From Parasphingorhabdus sp. SCSIO 66989 (GTDB lineage Bacteria > Pseudomonadota > Alphaproteobacteria > Sphingomonadales > Sphingomonadaceae), in the NCBI RefSeq assembly GCF_032852305.1, contig NZ_CP136594.1, positions 3,075,501-3,139,500 on the forward strand: DNA of 64,000 bases. The letters run 5' to 3'. Shown here in pieces: positions 24,931 to 34,159 of this stretch. The translations under genes were made by a program, and so were the position numbers. Numbering within the stretch: the stretch's first letter is position 1; each line of letters opens with the position of its first letter. The notes beneath the pieces were generated by a model. The model did no database searches. It was not told the origin of the DNA and was given only the letters and a program-made list of their open reading frames with translations.

Positions 24931-25377
24931 ATGATGCCCGTGCGCCCGCTTTCGCTTGTCCCTTTCATGCTGATCATAGGAACAGCGACTGCAATGACGG
25001 GATGTGCTAATGCCGATGCGACTGAAAGCGCCCGCAAGCAGAGCAAGGTGCCTGCGGCAAAACCTATTGGCGAACCGCGCGCATGCATTCCGATCCAGCG
25101 GATCAAACGCACCGTCGTGCATGACGACTACACCATCGATTTTGTGCTCAATGGCGGTGAAACCTATCGCAATAATCTGACGACGCGCTGTGGCGGACTG
25201 GGTTATGAGAAATCCTTCACCTACTCCACCTCGCTGACCCAGCTGTGCCAAGCGGACATCATCACGGTGATCGCTGTTTTGGGCGCAGGTGTTCAGCCGC
25301 GCGGCGCATGTGGATTGAACCGGTTTCAGCAGATTGAACTGATAGAAGAGAATAGCAACGACGATGCGGGGGACTGA
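24931..25377 (+). CDS. DUF6491-type lipoprotein
   Basis: A 148-residue protein with a signal peptide and a lipoprotein-type cysteine (C25, MTGC/AN). The mature part has the pattern CIPIQRI, DDYTIDFVLNGG, YRNNLTTRCGGLGYEKSF and TSLTQLCQADII, with regularly placed cysteines, resembling DUF6491 proteins common in sphingomonads and of unknown function. The next gene starts before its stop (14-base overlap), so the two form an operon. Confidence 0.75.
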   Translation: MMPVRPLSLVPFMLIIGTATAMTGCANADATESARKQSKVPAAKPIGEPRACIPIQRIKRTVVHDDYTIDFVLNGGETYRNNLTTRCGGLGYEKSFTYSTSLTQLCQADIITVIAVLGAGVQPRGACGLNRFQQIELIEENSNDDAGD

Positions 25378-25921
25378 TCTGGTCAGGACTTGGCTGCTGC
25401 CAGCTATGGCTTTGCTGGCCCTGACCGGTTGCCAGACCGCCGCCAGCGAGAGCGAGATCATCGGCGGTGCCGAGGCCGTTGCCAAGGGGCTGACCGCCGA
25501 TGCGATATTGGTCGACAAGAGCGACCGCACGCTTGATCTCTATGCCGATGGCAAAGTCATCGCTCGCTATACCGGCATCCAGTTGGGCGATGATCCTGTC
25601 GGCCATAAACGCTTTCAGGGCGATGAGCGCACGCCTGAAGGCCGCTACACCATTGACCGGCGCAACCCCAACAGCATCGCGCATCTTTCGCTCGGTATAT
25701 CCTACCCCAATGCCGAAGACCGCGCCTATGCCGAAGAACACGGTCTCTCCCCTGGCGGCGATATCTTTATCCATGGCCAGTTAAATGGCTGGCCAGACAA
25801 TCCCGCGGTCTCCGCGATTCCCTATGACTGGACCGATGGTTGTATTGCGGTGAGCAATGGTGAGATGGATGAGATATGGCAGTTGGTGCCGGTGGGTACG
25901 GAGATTATTATTCGGCCTTGA
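25364..25921 (+). CDS. L,D-transpeptidase (YkuD) lipoprotein
   Basis: A 185-residue envelope protein with a lipobox at LALTGC (C23). The YkuD domain spans about 46-184: it begins ILVDKSDRTLDLYADGK, has TPEGRYTIDRRNP, FIHGQL with the catalytic-site histidine (H137), and DWTDGCIAVSN with the nucleophile cysteine (C160). Such enzymes make 3-3 crosslinks in peptidoglycan or attach proteins to it. It is translationally coupled to the DUF6491 lipoprotein. Confidence 0.92.
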   Translation: MRGTDLVRTWLLPAMALLALTGCQTAASESEIIGGAEAVAKGLTADAILVDKSDRTLDLYADGKVIARYTGIQLGDDPVGHKRFQGDERTPEGRYTIDRRNPNSIAHLSLGISYPNAEDRAYAEEHGLSPGGDIFIHGQLNGWPDNPAVSAIPYDWTDGCIAVSNGEMDEIWQLVPVGTEIIIRP

Positions 25922-25952
25922 CGATGTACGGATTCTCAAACAGCCTTGTTAG

Positions 25953-26447
25953 ATGATCCGAATACAATCGACTAAAGGTAAAGCGTTACTCGCTTTAGCA
26001 ATGTTTTGCGGACTTACTGGCTGTTCCGAAAATCGGAGAGCTGAACGCAGTCCAGATTTCAAGGTCGAGGATACCCAAATGGGTTTCGTTTACCACAAAG
26101 ACACACTTGAAGCTTTTGCAGCATACGATCCCGCAAATGACACTTGGTCAATAGATGGCAAGAAAGTCGACAGGATCAGAAGCCATATGACACGAGATCG
26201 CTCTGTCACGTTAGGTACCGGAGGTCCAAGGGAATACTTAGTAGTCCGGATAGGCAAAAATGCGACCGCTGATACCATCAGGAGAACATATCTCAGCCTT
26301 GCGGAAAACGGTATCTGCAACATTGCACTGGCATCTGAGAGCGATATTTTTTCGCCAGGCGATCCTGAGTTTCTAGAGACCATGATTGGCACTCTTCTGC
26401 AAGTACGAGATGATACTGGCAAGTCTATCCCCTGCAAGCATAGCTAG
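25953..26447 (+). CDS. Lipoprotein of unknown function, possibly ExbD/TolR-like
   Basis: A 164-residue protein with a hydrophobic signal and lipobox LTGC (C24). I do not recognise the family with confidence. Residues 90-135 (YLVVRIGKNATADTIRRTYL, then AENGICNIAL) resemble the strand-helix-strand core of the ExbD/TolR periplasmic domain, although the transmembrane anchor is replaced by a lipid anchor. It is more A/T-rich than its neighbours. It lies 31 bases after the YkuD gene and could be the third member of that lipoprotein operon. It converges on the transporter gene with only 10 bases between stops. Confidence 0.6.
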   Translation: MIRIQSTKGKALLALAMFCGLTGCSENRRAERSPDFKVEDTQMGFVYHKDTLEAFAAYDPANDTWSIDGKKVDRIRSHMTRDRSVTLGTGGPREYLVVRIGKNATADTIRRTYLSLAENGICNIALASESDIFSPGDPEFLETMIGTLLQVRDDTGKSIPCKHS

Positions 26448-26457
26448 CTTCTGATCC

Positions 26458-27717
26458 CTAGACATCATCCGCGCTGATCATTTCTTCGGTATCAATCTCG
26501 CCCGTCATCGCGGCCACGGTCGTGGCAACCGCAGCGTCGCCCGAGACATTGGTGGTGGTGCGCATCATGTCCATGATGCGGTCAATCCCTGCGACAAGGG
26601 CGATAGTCTCCAACGGCACGCCGACCGCACCAAAGACCAATACCATCATAATCAGGCCTGCGCCGGGAATACCCGCTGCGCCGATCGCGCCTATCGTGCC
26701 GAGGATCGAGATCGTGATGTAGTCACCCCAGGACAGGTCCACCCCATAGGCCTGTGCGCCGAAGAGCGTGGCAAGGCCAAGATACATTGCAGTACCGTTC
26801 ATATTGATCGTCGCACCCAAGCTAATCACGAAACTTGCGACCGAGTTTGATACACCAAGGTTCCGACGGGCACAGCGCAAGGTCACCGGAAGCGTCGCAT
26901 TGGAGCTTGCGGTGGAATAGCTGACCGCGATCGCATCAATGATGCCGCGGAAGAAATCGATAACGGGAAGACGCGCCAAAAACTTGATCATCCCGGCATA
27001 GATCAGCCCGATAATGAGCAGACAGCCGACATAGTTGAGGAACACCAGAATGCCGAGTGCCTGCAACGCGTCCAGCCCAAGCGTACCCGCGACCCAGGCC
27101 ATCAGCGCAAACACGCCGAACGGGGTCAGTTCCATCACAATCATGGTGACCTTCTGCATCACCACACTGCCGCTTTCGAAGATCTTGAGGACAGGCTCGC
27201 CATCTTCCTTCGCCATCAGAATGCCGACACCGATGAGCAGCGAAAAAATGATGAGGGGCAGTACGTTGACATCGGCCATCACCTGAACCGGACTGGACGG
27301 CACGACTTCAAGGATCATCTCTTTGAAGGTCTGCGCGTTTTCCTGTCTGTCCTGAGCCTTGGCCAACGCCTCAGCATCTAGCGACATAGACGCAGCATCT
27401 AACCCCGCACCGGGCTGGACAACCGTCCCGATGCCGAGGCCGAGCCAAACAGCCATCTGACCAGTCCCGATAAAGATCAGCAAAGCCCGCCACCCGACAC
27501 TGCCCAGCTTGCGCAGATCGCCAATACTCGCAACACCCGCGACAAGGCTGAAAAAGATCAGGGGCACCACAAGCATCTTGATGAAGGCGATGAATATATC
27601 ACCGATAATCTTGATGCTCTCCGCGCCCGGGCCCCATGCGTAACCAACAATGATGCCCAATATCAGCGCGGCAATCACCCGCTGCCATAAGGGAATGGCA
27701 AACCAGAAACGCAGCAT
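26458..27717 (-). CDS. Dicarboxylate/amino acid:cation symporter (DAACS family)
   Basis: A 419-residue inner-membrane transporter. It has eight or so membrane helices and the SDF-family signatures: the serine-rich hairpin AVSYSTASSNATLPVT, the cation-binding GATINMNGTAMY (NMDGT-type motif with N in place of D) and the second hairpin GIPGAGLIMM. Substrates in the family are C4-dicarboxylates, glutamate or aspartate, taken up with sodium or protons; which one applies here is not clear. It follows the SLC13-type gene, 73 bases downstream on the same strand. Confidence 0.93.
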   Translation of the reverse strand: MLRFWFAIPLWQRVIAALILGIIVGYAWGPGAESIKIIGDIFIAFIKMLVVPLIFFSLVAGVASIGDLRKLGSVGWRALLIFIGTGQMAVWLGLGIGTVVQPGAGLDAASMSLDAEALAKAQDRQENAQTFKEMILEVVPSSPVQVMADVNVLPLIIFSLLIGVGILMAKEDGEPVLKIFESGSVVMQKVTMIVMELTPFGVFALMAWVAGTLGLDALQALGILVFLNYVGCLLIIGLIYAGMIKFLARLPVIDFFRGIIDAIAVSYSTASSNATLPVTLRCARRNLGVSNSVASFVISLGATINMNGTAMYLGLATLFGAQAYGVDLSWGDYITISILGTIGAIGAAGIPGAGLIMMVLVFGAVGVPLETIALVAGIDRIMDMMRTTTNVSGDAAVATTVAAMTGEIDTEEMISADDV

Positions 27718-27789
27718 AGGTGATCCTTTATTTTGAACGTCTTAGTGCGAGCCTTGTAGCGGTAGCGCGCCGCTCGGCAAGTCCCACCA

Positions 27790-29583
27790 TCACATCATAA
27801 AATAGGAAATGGCAAAACAGGTGGCGGTGCCGACGCCAAGGGTGAGCGGAATGCCCGCCTTGAAAAAGTCGGTGAAGCGATAATTGCCCGCAGCATAAAC
27901 CAGCGTATTGGTCTGGTAGCCAATCGGTGTCGCAAAGCTGGCCGAGGCGGCGAACATCACTGCGATCACCAGCGGGCGCGGGTCAATTCCCAATTCTGTA
28001 GCTAATGTGATCACGATAGGCGTTACGATGATCGCGACCGCATTATTGGTGACAATCTCGGTCATGATCACAGAGAAGAGATAGACCGCAAAGATAATCG
28101 CAAAGGGCGGGACATTGTTGAGATAGGGGCTGAGATAGCCGACCAACAGCGCGACACTCCCTGCGCGCTCCAGCCCGACACCGACCGCGAGCATTGCAAA
28201 GATCAGCACCAGCACATTGCCGTCAATCGAGCTCCATGCCTCCTCGGCATCAATACAGCGCGCCAGCAATATCGCGCCAACGCCAAGGATCGCCGCGACA
28301 GCAATGGTCAGCACATTCATCGCCGCCAGCGCCACCACGAGGAACAATGCGACAATCGCTATTGGTGCCCGGTCACGGCGGAAAGCGCGCGCTGTCGTCT
28401 GGACGATCCCGAACAGATTGGGGTTCTCATACATGCGCTTGATGTCGTCATTCGATCCGGTAACCAGCAGCTTGTCCGCAGCATGGATACGCGCATTGGG
28501 CAGGTCAGAGCGCGGCAATGCACGAAAGCGGCTAAGACCCAATATGCGGACATTGAGCTGGCTCAGAAACGGAATATCAAACAGACGGTTGCCGATGGCC
28601 GGGTGACCCGGCGCGACAGTGGCCTCCACCAGCGTTTCGCCCAGCGGACCAACATCGCCCTTGCGCACAATGCCGATCTTGTAATCATCCGAGCTGCGCA
28701 ACGATAGCAGTTCCTGCAGATCGAGCCGGACGACGATCCGGTCTCCTGCCTGCATCCGCTCATCCTCGAGATTATGGCGAATCGTGTTGCCACCACGCTT
28801 GATCGCGGTGGCGGTGATCCGAGCGCGCCTGGCGATCGGCAATTCGCTGAATTTCTTGTCGATGGCCTCGCTGCGGTTGCGTACAGTCAGCTCGGTGAGA
28901 AATTGCGATTCATCGCTGGGCTCAAAGGCAGAGTCACTATCGCCTCCGGGCAGCAGTAAATTGCCGAAAAGCAGCAATATACCGACCCCGACAACTCCGG
29001 CGATAAGGCCAAAGGGCGTAATCTCGAATATCCCAAATGGCTCCATCCCGGAATCGCGCGCCACCGCGTCTACAATCAGGTTGGTCGAGGTACCGATCAG
29101 CGTCGTGGTGCCGCCAAGGATGCAGATAAAGGACAGCGGAATAAGCAGCTTTTTCGGCGCATATCCGGTCTCGTTGCCCAGCTTCATGATGATCGGGATC
29201 ATCACCAGCACCACTGGCGTATTATTCATAAAGGCCGAGGCGACAAAGGCCCCTAGAAACATCTCCGCCACAGCCAGCTTGGGCTGTATGCGAGCGCGGC
29301 GGATGATGAGATCAGCCACCGCATCTATAGTGCCGGTGCGAAGCAACGCGCCTGAGAGAATAAACATCGCGCCAATGGTGATCGGCGCGGTGTTGGAGAA
29401 CACCGAGAACAGGCTGTCACTGTCGATAATGCCGAGGAACAGAAAGGTGCAGGCACCCAATATCGCGACCACCGCCGCCGGGAAGCGCTCGGAGATAAAA
29501 CCGGCGAACATCAGCGCCAGGATCACCAGCCCAATCAGGCCGGAATAGAGATCAATCCAGTCGCGAATGGTCTCGAGGATCAT
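27790..29583 (-). CDS. SLC13-type permease with two TrkA-C domains
   Basis: A 597-residue transporter with membrane helices in the N-terminal 200 residues and C-terminal 200 residues, and a soluble middle part (about 215-400) with two RCK_C/TrkA-C units (GNTIRHNLEDERMQAGDRIV and later LPNARIHAADKLLVTGSNDD). The motifs SAFMNNTPVVLVMIPI and TTTLIGTSTNLIV, and their repeat (TEIVTNNAVAIIVTPI, TPIGYQTNTLVY), match the divalent anion:sodium symporter fold, carrying dicarboxylates, sulfate or similar. It begins 7 bases after aroC, so it is probably part of the same transcript. Confidence 0.9.
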   Translation of the reverse strand: MILETIRDWIDLYSGLIGLVILALMFAGFISERFPAAVVAILGACTFLFLGIIDSDSLFSVFSNTAPITIGAMFILSGALLRTGTIDAVADLIIRRARIQPKLAVAEMFLGAFVASAFMNNTPVVLVMIPIIMKLGNETGYAPKKLLIPLSFICILGGTTTLIGTSTNLIVDAVARDSGMEPFGIFEITPFGLIAGVVGVGILLLFGNLLLPGGDSDSAFEPSDESQFLTELTVRNRSEAIDKKFSELPIARRARITATAIKRGGNTIRHNLEDERMQAGDRIVVRLDLQELLSLRSSDDYKIGIVRKGDVGPLGETLVEATVAPGHPAIGNRLFDIPFLSQLNVRILGLSRFRALPRSDLPNARIHAADKLLVTGSNDDIKRMYENPNLFGIVQTTARAFRRDRAPIAIVALFLVVALAAMNVLTIAVAAILGVGAILLARCIDAEEAWSSIDGNVLVLIFAMLAVGVGLERAGSVALLVGYLSPYLNNVPPFAIIFAVYLFSVIMTEIVTNNAVAIIVTPIVITLATELGIDPRPLVIAVMFAASASFATPIGYQTNTLVYAAGNYRFTDFFKAGIPLTLGVGTATCFAISYFMM

Positions 29584-29590
29584 TATAGGC

Positions 29591-30661
29591 TTATCCGCAC
29601 TGTCCGAGATGGAGCAGCTTCTGGTCCGCCAGCACCAGCGCCATCATCGCCTCGACCACCGGTGTGCCTCTGATGCCGACACAGGGGTCATGGCGTCCCT
29701 TGGTGACAATCTCGGTCGCCTCGCCTTTGCGGGTGATGGTGTCGACCGGGGTCAGGATGGAGCTGGTGGGCTTGAACGCGACGCGGCAGACAAGCGGCTG
29801 ACCGGTGGTAATCCCACCCGCCGTCCCTCCGGCATGATTGGCGGCGAACTCCGGGCTACCATCCGCGCCGGGCCGCATAGCATCGGCATTTTCCTCGCCG
29901 GTGAGTCGCGCCGCAGCAAAGCCATCGCCAATCTCAATACCCTTGGTGGCATTGATGCTCATCATCGCTGCGGCCAGCTCGCTGTCCATCTTGGCATAGA
30001 GCGGCGCGCCCCATCCAGCGGGCACCCCGGTGGCGACACACTCGACCACTGCGCCCAAGGAACTGCCCGCTTTGCGCGCGGCGTCGACCTTTTCGGCCCA
30101 ACGCTCGGCAGCCGCGGCATCGGGGCAGAAAAACGGGTTCTGGCTGATACGCTCTGCATCAAAATTGTCGCGGTCAATCGCATCGCCGCCAAGTTCGCAG
30201 ACATAGGCGGTAAGCGTCACCTCGGGGATGATCTTGCGCGCCACGCCGCCTGCTGCCACCCGCGCCGCTGTCTCACGCGCGCTGGATCGCCCACCGCCGC
30301 GATAATCGCGAAAACCATATTTTGCATCATAGCTGTAATCGGCATGGCCCGGCCGATATTTCTGGGCAATCTCGCTATAGTCTTTGGAGCGCTGATCGGT
30401 ATTCTCGATCATGAGGCTGATCGGCGTGCCGGTGGTTCTGCCTTCAAACACGCCCGACAATATCCGCACTTCATCAGCCTCACGCCGCTGAGTGGTGAAA
30501 CGCGACGTCCCGGGCTTGCGTGCATCCATAAAGGGCTGAATATCGGCCTCGCTGAGCTCCAAGCCCGGCGGGCAGCCATCCACCACCGCGCCCAAAGCAG
30601 GCCCGTGGCTCTCCCCCCAGGTAGAAAAACGCAGCAATCGGCCAAATGTGTTGAAGCTCAT
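29591..30661 (-). CDS. aroC: Chorismate synthase
   Basis: A 356-residue FMN-dependent enzyme converting 5-enolpyruvylshikimate 3-phosphate to chorismate, the branch point for aromatic amino acids, folate and quinones. It begins [20 protein letters not shown] and shows the family signatures [20 protein letters not shown] ([20 protein letters not shown]), [14 protein letters not shown] and [15 protein letters not shown]. The start overlaps the stop of DUF2442 by four bases (ATGA), so its translation is coupled to that gene. Confidence 0.97.
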   Translation of the reverse strand: MSFNTFGRLLRFSTWGESHGPALGAVVDGCPPGLELSEADIQPFMDARKPGTSRFTTQRREADEVRILSGVFEGRTTGTPISLMIENTDQRSKDYSEIAQKYRPGHADYSYDAKYGFRDYRGGGRSSARETAARVAAGGVARKIIPEVTLTAYVCELGGDAIDRDNFDAERISQNPFFCPDAAAAERWAEKVDAARKAGSSLGAVVECVATGVPAGWGAPLYAKMDSELAAAMMSINATKGIEIGDGFAAARLTGEENADAMRPGADGSPEFAANHAGGTAGGITTGQPLVCRVAFKPTSSILTPVDTITRKGEATEIVTKGRHDPCVGIRGTPVVEAMMALVLADQKLLHLGQCG

Positions 30662-30912
30662 GCGGCGTGCTGCGCGGTCAACGTCAGGTCACCTCGCCCA
30701 TCAAGCAGACCAGCAATGGAGATATCCTCGTCAATATCCTCCCAGTGCAAACCTGCACTGCTGATATCTACATTTTGCCGTTGTTGCGGCGTTGCTTTCA
30801 TTAAACGCGGAAACCACGCCAAGGGCACGCCAATGATACGGCCATCTTCCAGATCAACCCACATCTGATCATCGTCAAAGCGCACCCCAACCGCTTTAGC
30901 CGAAATGGTCAT
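30658..30912 (-). CDS. DUF2442 protein
   Basis: An 84-residue soluble protein matching DUF2442: [18 protein letters not shown], then [20 protein letters not shown] and the closing [16 protein letters not shown]-type segment ([18 protein letters not shown]). DUF2442 proteins usually travel with DUF4160 partners in a two-gene unit resembling toxin-antitoxin modules, but no activity is proven. It overlaps the DUF4160 gene by 17 bases and aroC by 4 bases. Confidence 0.88.
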   Translation of the reverse strand: MTISAKAVGVRFDDDQMWVDLEDGRIIGVPLAWFPRLMKATPQQRQNVDISSAGLHWEDIDEDISIAGLLDGRGDLTLTAQHAA

Positions 30913-31138
30913 GCCATGCTTCCTCTATCTCTGCCGCGTGATCCTCAATGATCATGCTCAATTTACGCAATGCCCTAGCATCAAAACCATGATTATACGC
31001 AGGCCGGACATCAGGATAAAGCCAGAACTTTGCCTCAATACCATCCTTGATTACATGGATATGCACAGGCTCAAGCGGCTCGCCTTCATTCGAGTAGAAG
31101 AAAAAACGATAACCGTCGAGACGAAAGACAGTCGGCAT
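30896..31138 (-). CDS. DUF4160 protein
   Basis: An 80-residue protein with the family pattern MPTVFRLDGYRFFFYSNEGE, PVHIHVIKDGIEAKFWL and [22 protein letters not shown]. The H-x-H pair is the family hallmark. It is paired with DUF2442 immediately downstream. The pair sits between fabI and aroC, genes that are often close in sphingomonads, which suggests insertion. Function is unknown; a toxin-antitoxin role is speculation from gene pairing. Confidence 0.88.
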   Translation of the reverse strand: MPTVFRLDGYRFFFYSNEGEPLEPVHIHVIKDGIEAKFWLYPDVRPAYNHGFDARALRKLSMIIEDHAAEIEEAWHDHFG

Positions 31139-31152
31139 TGCAGCCCCGCTTC

Positions 31153-31971
31153 CTATTTATCCAAAGCAATATCCGGTGCGTCTTCCTGTTTCATGCCGAC
31201 GACATGATAACCGGCATCGACATGCAGATTTTCTCCGGTCACGCCCGATGACATGTCCGAGCAGAGATACAGCCCAGCGCCGCCAACATCTTCGATAGTA
31301 ACATTGCGGCGCAGCGGCGAATTCAGCTCATTCCATTTGAGAATATAGCGGAAATCACCAATGCCGCTGGCGGCAAGGGTCTTGATCGGGCCAGCAGAAA
31401 TGGCGTTGACGCGGATATTCTGCGGACCCAAGTCATTGGCGAGATATTGCACGCTGGTTTCCAGCGCCGCCTTGGCGACACCCATGACATTGTAATGCGG
31501 AATCACCTTCTCAGCGCCATAATAGGTCAGCGTCACGATGCTGCCGCCGTCTGGCATCATCTTCGCCGCTCGCTGGGTGACAGCGACCAGCGAATAAGCA
31601 GAGATGTTCATAGTCATCAGGAAATTGTCGAGGCTGGTGTCGACATATTGGCCGCGCAGCTCATTCTTGTCAGAAAAGCCAATGGCGTGGACCACAAAGT
31701 CAATCGTTTCCCAACGCTGTTTCAGCGTTTCAAAAGCAGCATCGAGATTATCCATATCCGATACATCGCATGGGATCAGAAAATCCGACCCGAGTTCCGC
31801 AGCCAATGGCCGCACCCGCTTTTCCAGCGCTTCACCCTGATAGGAAAAGGCCAGCTCAGCACCGGCTTCGGCCAGCGCTTTGGATATACCCCAGGCCAGT
31901 GACTTGGTGTTGGCCAAGCCCATGATCAGGCCGCGCTTGCCCTGCATCAGCCCTGCTGCTGTCCCACTCAT
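31153..31971 (-). CDS. fabI: Enoyl-[acyl-carrier-protein] reductase FabI
   Basis: A 272-residue NADH-dependent enzyme of the last step in fatty-acid elongation. The nucleotide site is GLANTKSLAWGISKALAEAG, and the active site has Y-x6-K spacing in TYYGAEKVIPHYNVMGVAKA, the FabI arrangement, with a variable substrate loop SAGPIKTLAASGI. This is the classical triclosan target. A C-terminal extension of about 15 residues (KQEDAPDIALDK) is typical of alphaproteobacterial forms. It lies 15 bases after the brkB-like gene. Confidence 0.96.
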   Translation of the reverse strand: MSGTAAGLMQGKRGLIMGLANTKSLAWGISKALAEAGAELAFSYQGEALEKRVRPLAAELGSDFLIPCDVSDMDNLDAAFETLKQRWETIDFVVHAIGFSDKNELRGQYVDTSLDNFLMTMNISAYSLVAVTQRAAKMMPDGGSIVTLTYYGAEKVIPHYNVMGVAKAALETSVQYLANDLGPQNIRVNAISAGPIKTLAASGIGDFRYILKWNELNSPLRRNVTIEDVGGAGLYLCSDMSSGVTGENLHVDAGYHVVGMKQEDAPDIALDK

Positions 31972-31986
31972 AAAATCCTCATATCT

Positions 31987-32889
31987 CTATTGCTTGTCGG
32001 CAGATATACCGGCTGGCAAAGGCTCTGTCACCGCTTCATCGCGCGCAAGTCGGCAAAGCGCGGCATTAAGCTCTGCGCCAACCACCATCGCCAAGCCAAT
32101 CAGGTAGAAGAAAATCAGGCTGATCATCACCCCGGCAAGACTGCCATAGGTAAGGTCATAGGTGGCAAAATTGCTGAGGAAAACGGGCAGCAGTGCCACA
32201 AGGCCCATCCACCATAAGGTAATCAGCGCCGGACCCGGCCAGATCGGGCCCCGGCGATACTCCTCTGCGCGCGGTGTCATGGAACGGAAGATCAGATACA
32301 GCGCGCCAAACAGGATCATCGCGGTGGCCAACTGGCTGAAGGCAATGAAACTGAGAATATTGCCCGAAAACGGCACCATCATGCTGTCGACAAATTCGCG
32401 CGCGCCGCCAAGCAGCACCTGCAGGCTGAACGCCAGCATGGTGAACAGCACCCCGCCGATGATCACCAATATGGCGCCGAGACGATATTGCCAAAAGGGC
32501 CGCAAATTGGTGACGATATAGGCGCGGCGGATGATGTCGCGAATGGTCTCGATCAGGCTGGCCGTAGTCCACAGACCAACCGCTGCGGAAAACCAGAGCA
32601 ATGCCCCGCTACGCGCTGTCAATGTCGATTGCACCGGCTCGGACAATGCCCGCGCTACCGAGGGCGGCAGAGTGACGAGAAACGCCTCCACCGCATCATA
32701 ACCATATTCGGTGCGGCCAAAGGCGCTGGCGATAGTGGTCGCAACGATAAAGAAAGGAAAAATAGCGAGCAGTGAGAGATAAGCAAAATTGCCGGCAAGG
32801 ACAAAGCCATCCTCATAGGTGCGCTCGAGCACATCCTTGATAACCCGGATGGTTGCGCTCCGGTCCGGCCTTGCAATCTTATTGCCCAT
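31987..32889 (-). CDS. YihY/BrkB family membrane protein
   Basis: A 300-residue protein with six membrane helices. It shows the family pattern DGFVLAGNFAYLSLLAIFPF, SARSGALLWFSAAVGLWT, and a Gly-containing final helix (GSLAGVMISLIFFYLIGLAMVVGAELNAAL). These were once called ribonuclease BN but are now seen as integral membrane proteins of unknown, possibly transport, function. It is co-directional with fabI and the DnaJ-like gene. Confidence 0.92.
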   Translation of the reverse strand: MGNKIARPDRSATIRVIKDVLERTYEDGFVLAGNFAYLSLLAIFPFFIVATTIASAFGRTEYGYDAVEAFLVTLPPSVARALSEPVQSTLTARSGALLWFSAAVGLWTTASLIETIRDIIRRAYIVTNLRPFWQYRLGAILVIIGGVLFTMLAFSLQVLLGGAREFVDSMMVPFSGNILSFIAFSQLATAMILFGALYLIFRSMTPRAEEYRRGPIWPGPALITLWWMGLVALLPVFLSNFATYDLTYGSLAGVMISLIFFYLIGLAMVVGAELNAALCRLARDEAVTEPLPAGISADKQ

Positions 32890-32980
32890 TCAGCATCCCG
32901 ATTGCCACGCTCCTTGTTGCACGGATCGCTTGTTTAAGGCTTTACGCCAGCATGGGTCAAACAGGAAGTGACCGCCGGTC

Positions 32981-33904
32981 TTACATCTGGAAATGGGCGC
33001 GGGGGTCGTGGCGGCTGCTCCAGCTATCGACAAATTGATCGAGCGCAGCATCATCCTCGGGGATGGCGATGCGCAGCGTCACCATCTGGTCACCCCGACC
33101 GCCTCCTTTGCGATGGAAGCCTTTGCCTTTAAGCCTCATCACCTGTCCGCCGGTGCTGCCAGCTTTGAGCGTCATCATCACCGGGCCATCAACCGTCGGT
33201 ATCTTGATCTTGCCGCCCTTCACCGCCTCGGTGAGGCTGATCGGCAGATCAAGCAACACATCGTCTTCATCACGGCGGAAATGCGGGTGCTTGCCGATGG
33301 TGATGGTGACAATCGCGTCGCCCGGCCCGGCAGCACCGGGCTGCCCTTTGCCGGTGAGGCGGATTTTACTGCCGGTTTCGACACCGACAGGCAGCTTTAT
33401 CGACACCGTCTTGCCATCGGACAGGGTTACCGTTTGTGGTGCCAATGTCGCCGCGCTGATAAAATCGACGGTCAGCTGATAGCCGACATTGGCACCCTTG
33501 GATGGAGGCTGGCGTCCGCCAAAACCACTGGACCGCGCATTGCCGCCACCGCCGAAAAGACCATCAAAGATATCGGCAAAATCAATGCCATCATTGCCAA
33601 AGCCGCCAAAATCCCCGCCAGAGGATTGCGAGCGGCTGTGATAGCCCCCCGCGCCGCCGCCAAAGCCGAACGGCGCGGTCGGGTTTCCCTCAATATCAAT
33701 CTCGCCGCGATCAAAGCGCGCGCGTTTATCGCTATCGGTCAACAGGTCATAGGCCTGCGTCACTTCGGAAAAGCGCTCTGCCGCTTTGGGATTGTCCTTG
33801 TTACGATCCGGGTGCAGCTCCTTCGCCAGCTTACGATAGGCGCTTTTGATATCCTTCTCACTGGCACCGCGAGCGACACCGAGTATTTTATAGGGATCAG
33901 CCAT
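32981..33904 (-). CDS. DnaJ-like co-chaperone (CbpA type, no zinc finger)
   Basis: A 307-residue protein starting at ATG 33904. The J-domain occupies residues 1-65 (MADPYKILGVARGASEKDIK, with HPD in LHPDRNKD). A Gly/Phe-rich linker follows at about 75-130, then the two beta-barrel C-terminal peptide-binding domains. The cysteine-rich zinc finger of true DnaJ is missing, so it belongs to the type II/CbpA class that presents substrates to Hsp70. It heads the minus-strand run toward fabI and diverges from pdxH. Confidence 0.94.
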   Translation of the reverse strand: MADPYKILGVARGASEKDIKSAYRKLAKELHPDRNKDNPKAAERFSEVTQAYDLLTDSDKRARFDRGEIDIEGNPTAPFGFGGGAGGYHSRSQSSGGDFGGFGNDGIDFADIFDGLFGGGGNARSSGFGGRQPPSKGANVGYQLTVDFISAATLAPQTVTLSDGKTVSIKLPVGVETGSKIRLTGKGQPGAAGPGDAIVTITIGKHPHFRRDEDDVLLDLPISLTEAVKGGKIKIPTVDGPVMMTLKAGSTGGQVMRLKGKGFHRKGGGRGDQMVTLRIAIPEDDAALDQFVDSWSSRHDPRAHFQM

Positions 33905-34159
33905 TGCATGCACCGCCATGATATTTCCGCCTTATTCCTCTCTCTGCCTCGTCATGATTCAAACTGTTGCAAATATACAACACAATCTGGTGAGAGGCGG
34001 AGCCAATTTCAATAGCAATCGCTTCCTTTTTCAGCATGGCAAGACTATCTCACAGGCGAGTAACAAAAACATGAATGGGAATGTCATATCGTTACTGTCT
34101 TATATTAGCAAGACAGGCATGACAGGCCTTTACATCCGCAAGCGAGGAATAGCCGAAAG

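Noticed and set aside
25364-25377. Frameshift joining the DUF6491 and YkuD genes
   Set aside because: The 14-base overlap joins two complete proteins, each with its own signal peptide and lipobox; this is ordinary operon overlap.
29567-30868. A 433-codon plus-strand reading frame opposite aroC
   Set aside because: It is the antisense shadow of chorismate synthase, whose motifs are complete; the protein is rich in His/Arg/Gly with no recognisable domain.
32993-34015. A 340-codon plus-strand frame opposite the DnaJ-like gene
   Set aside because: Antisense to a J-domain protein with clear motifs; no homology in the shadow frame.
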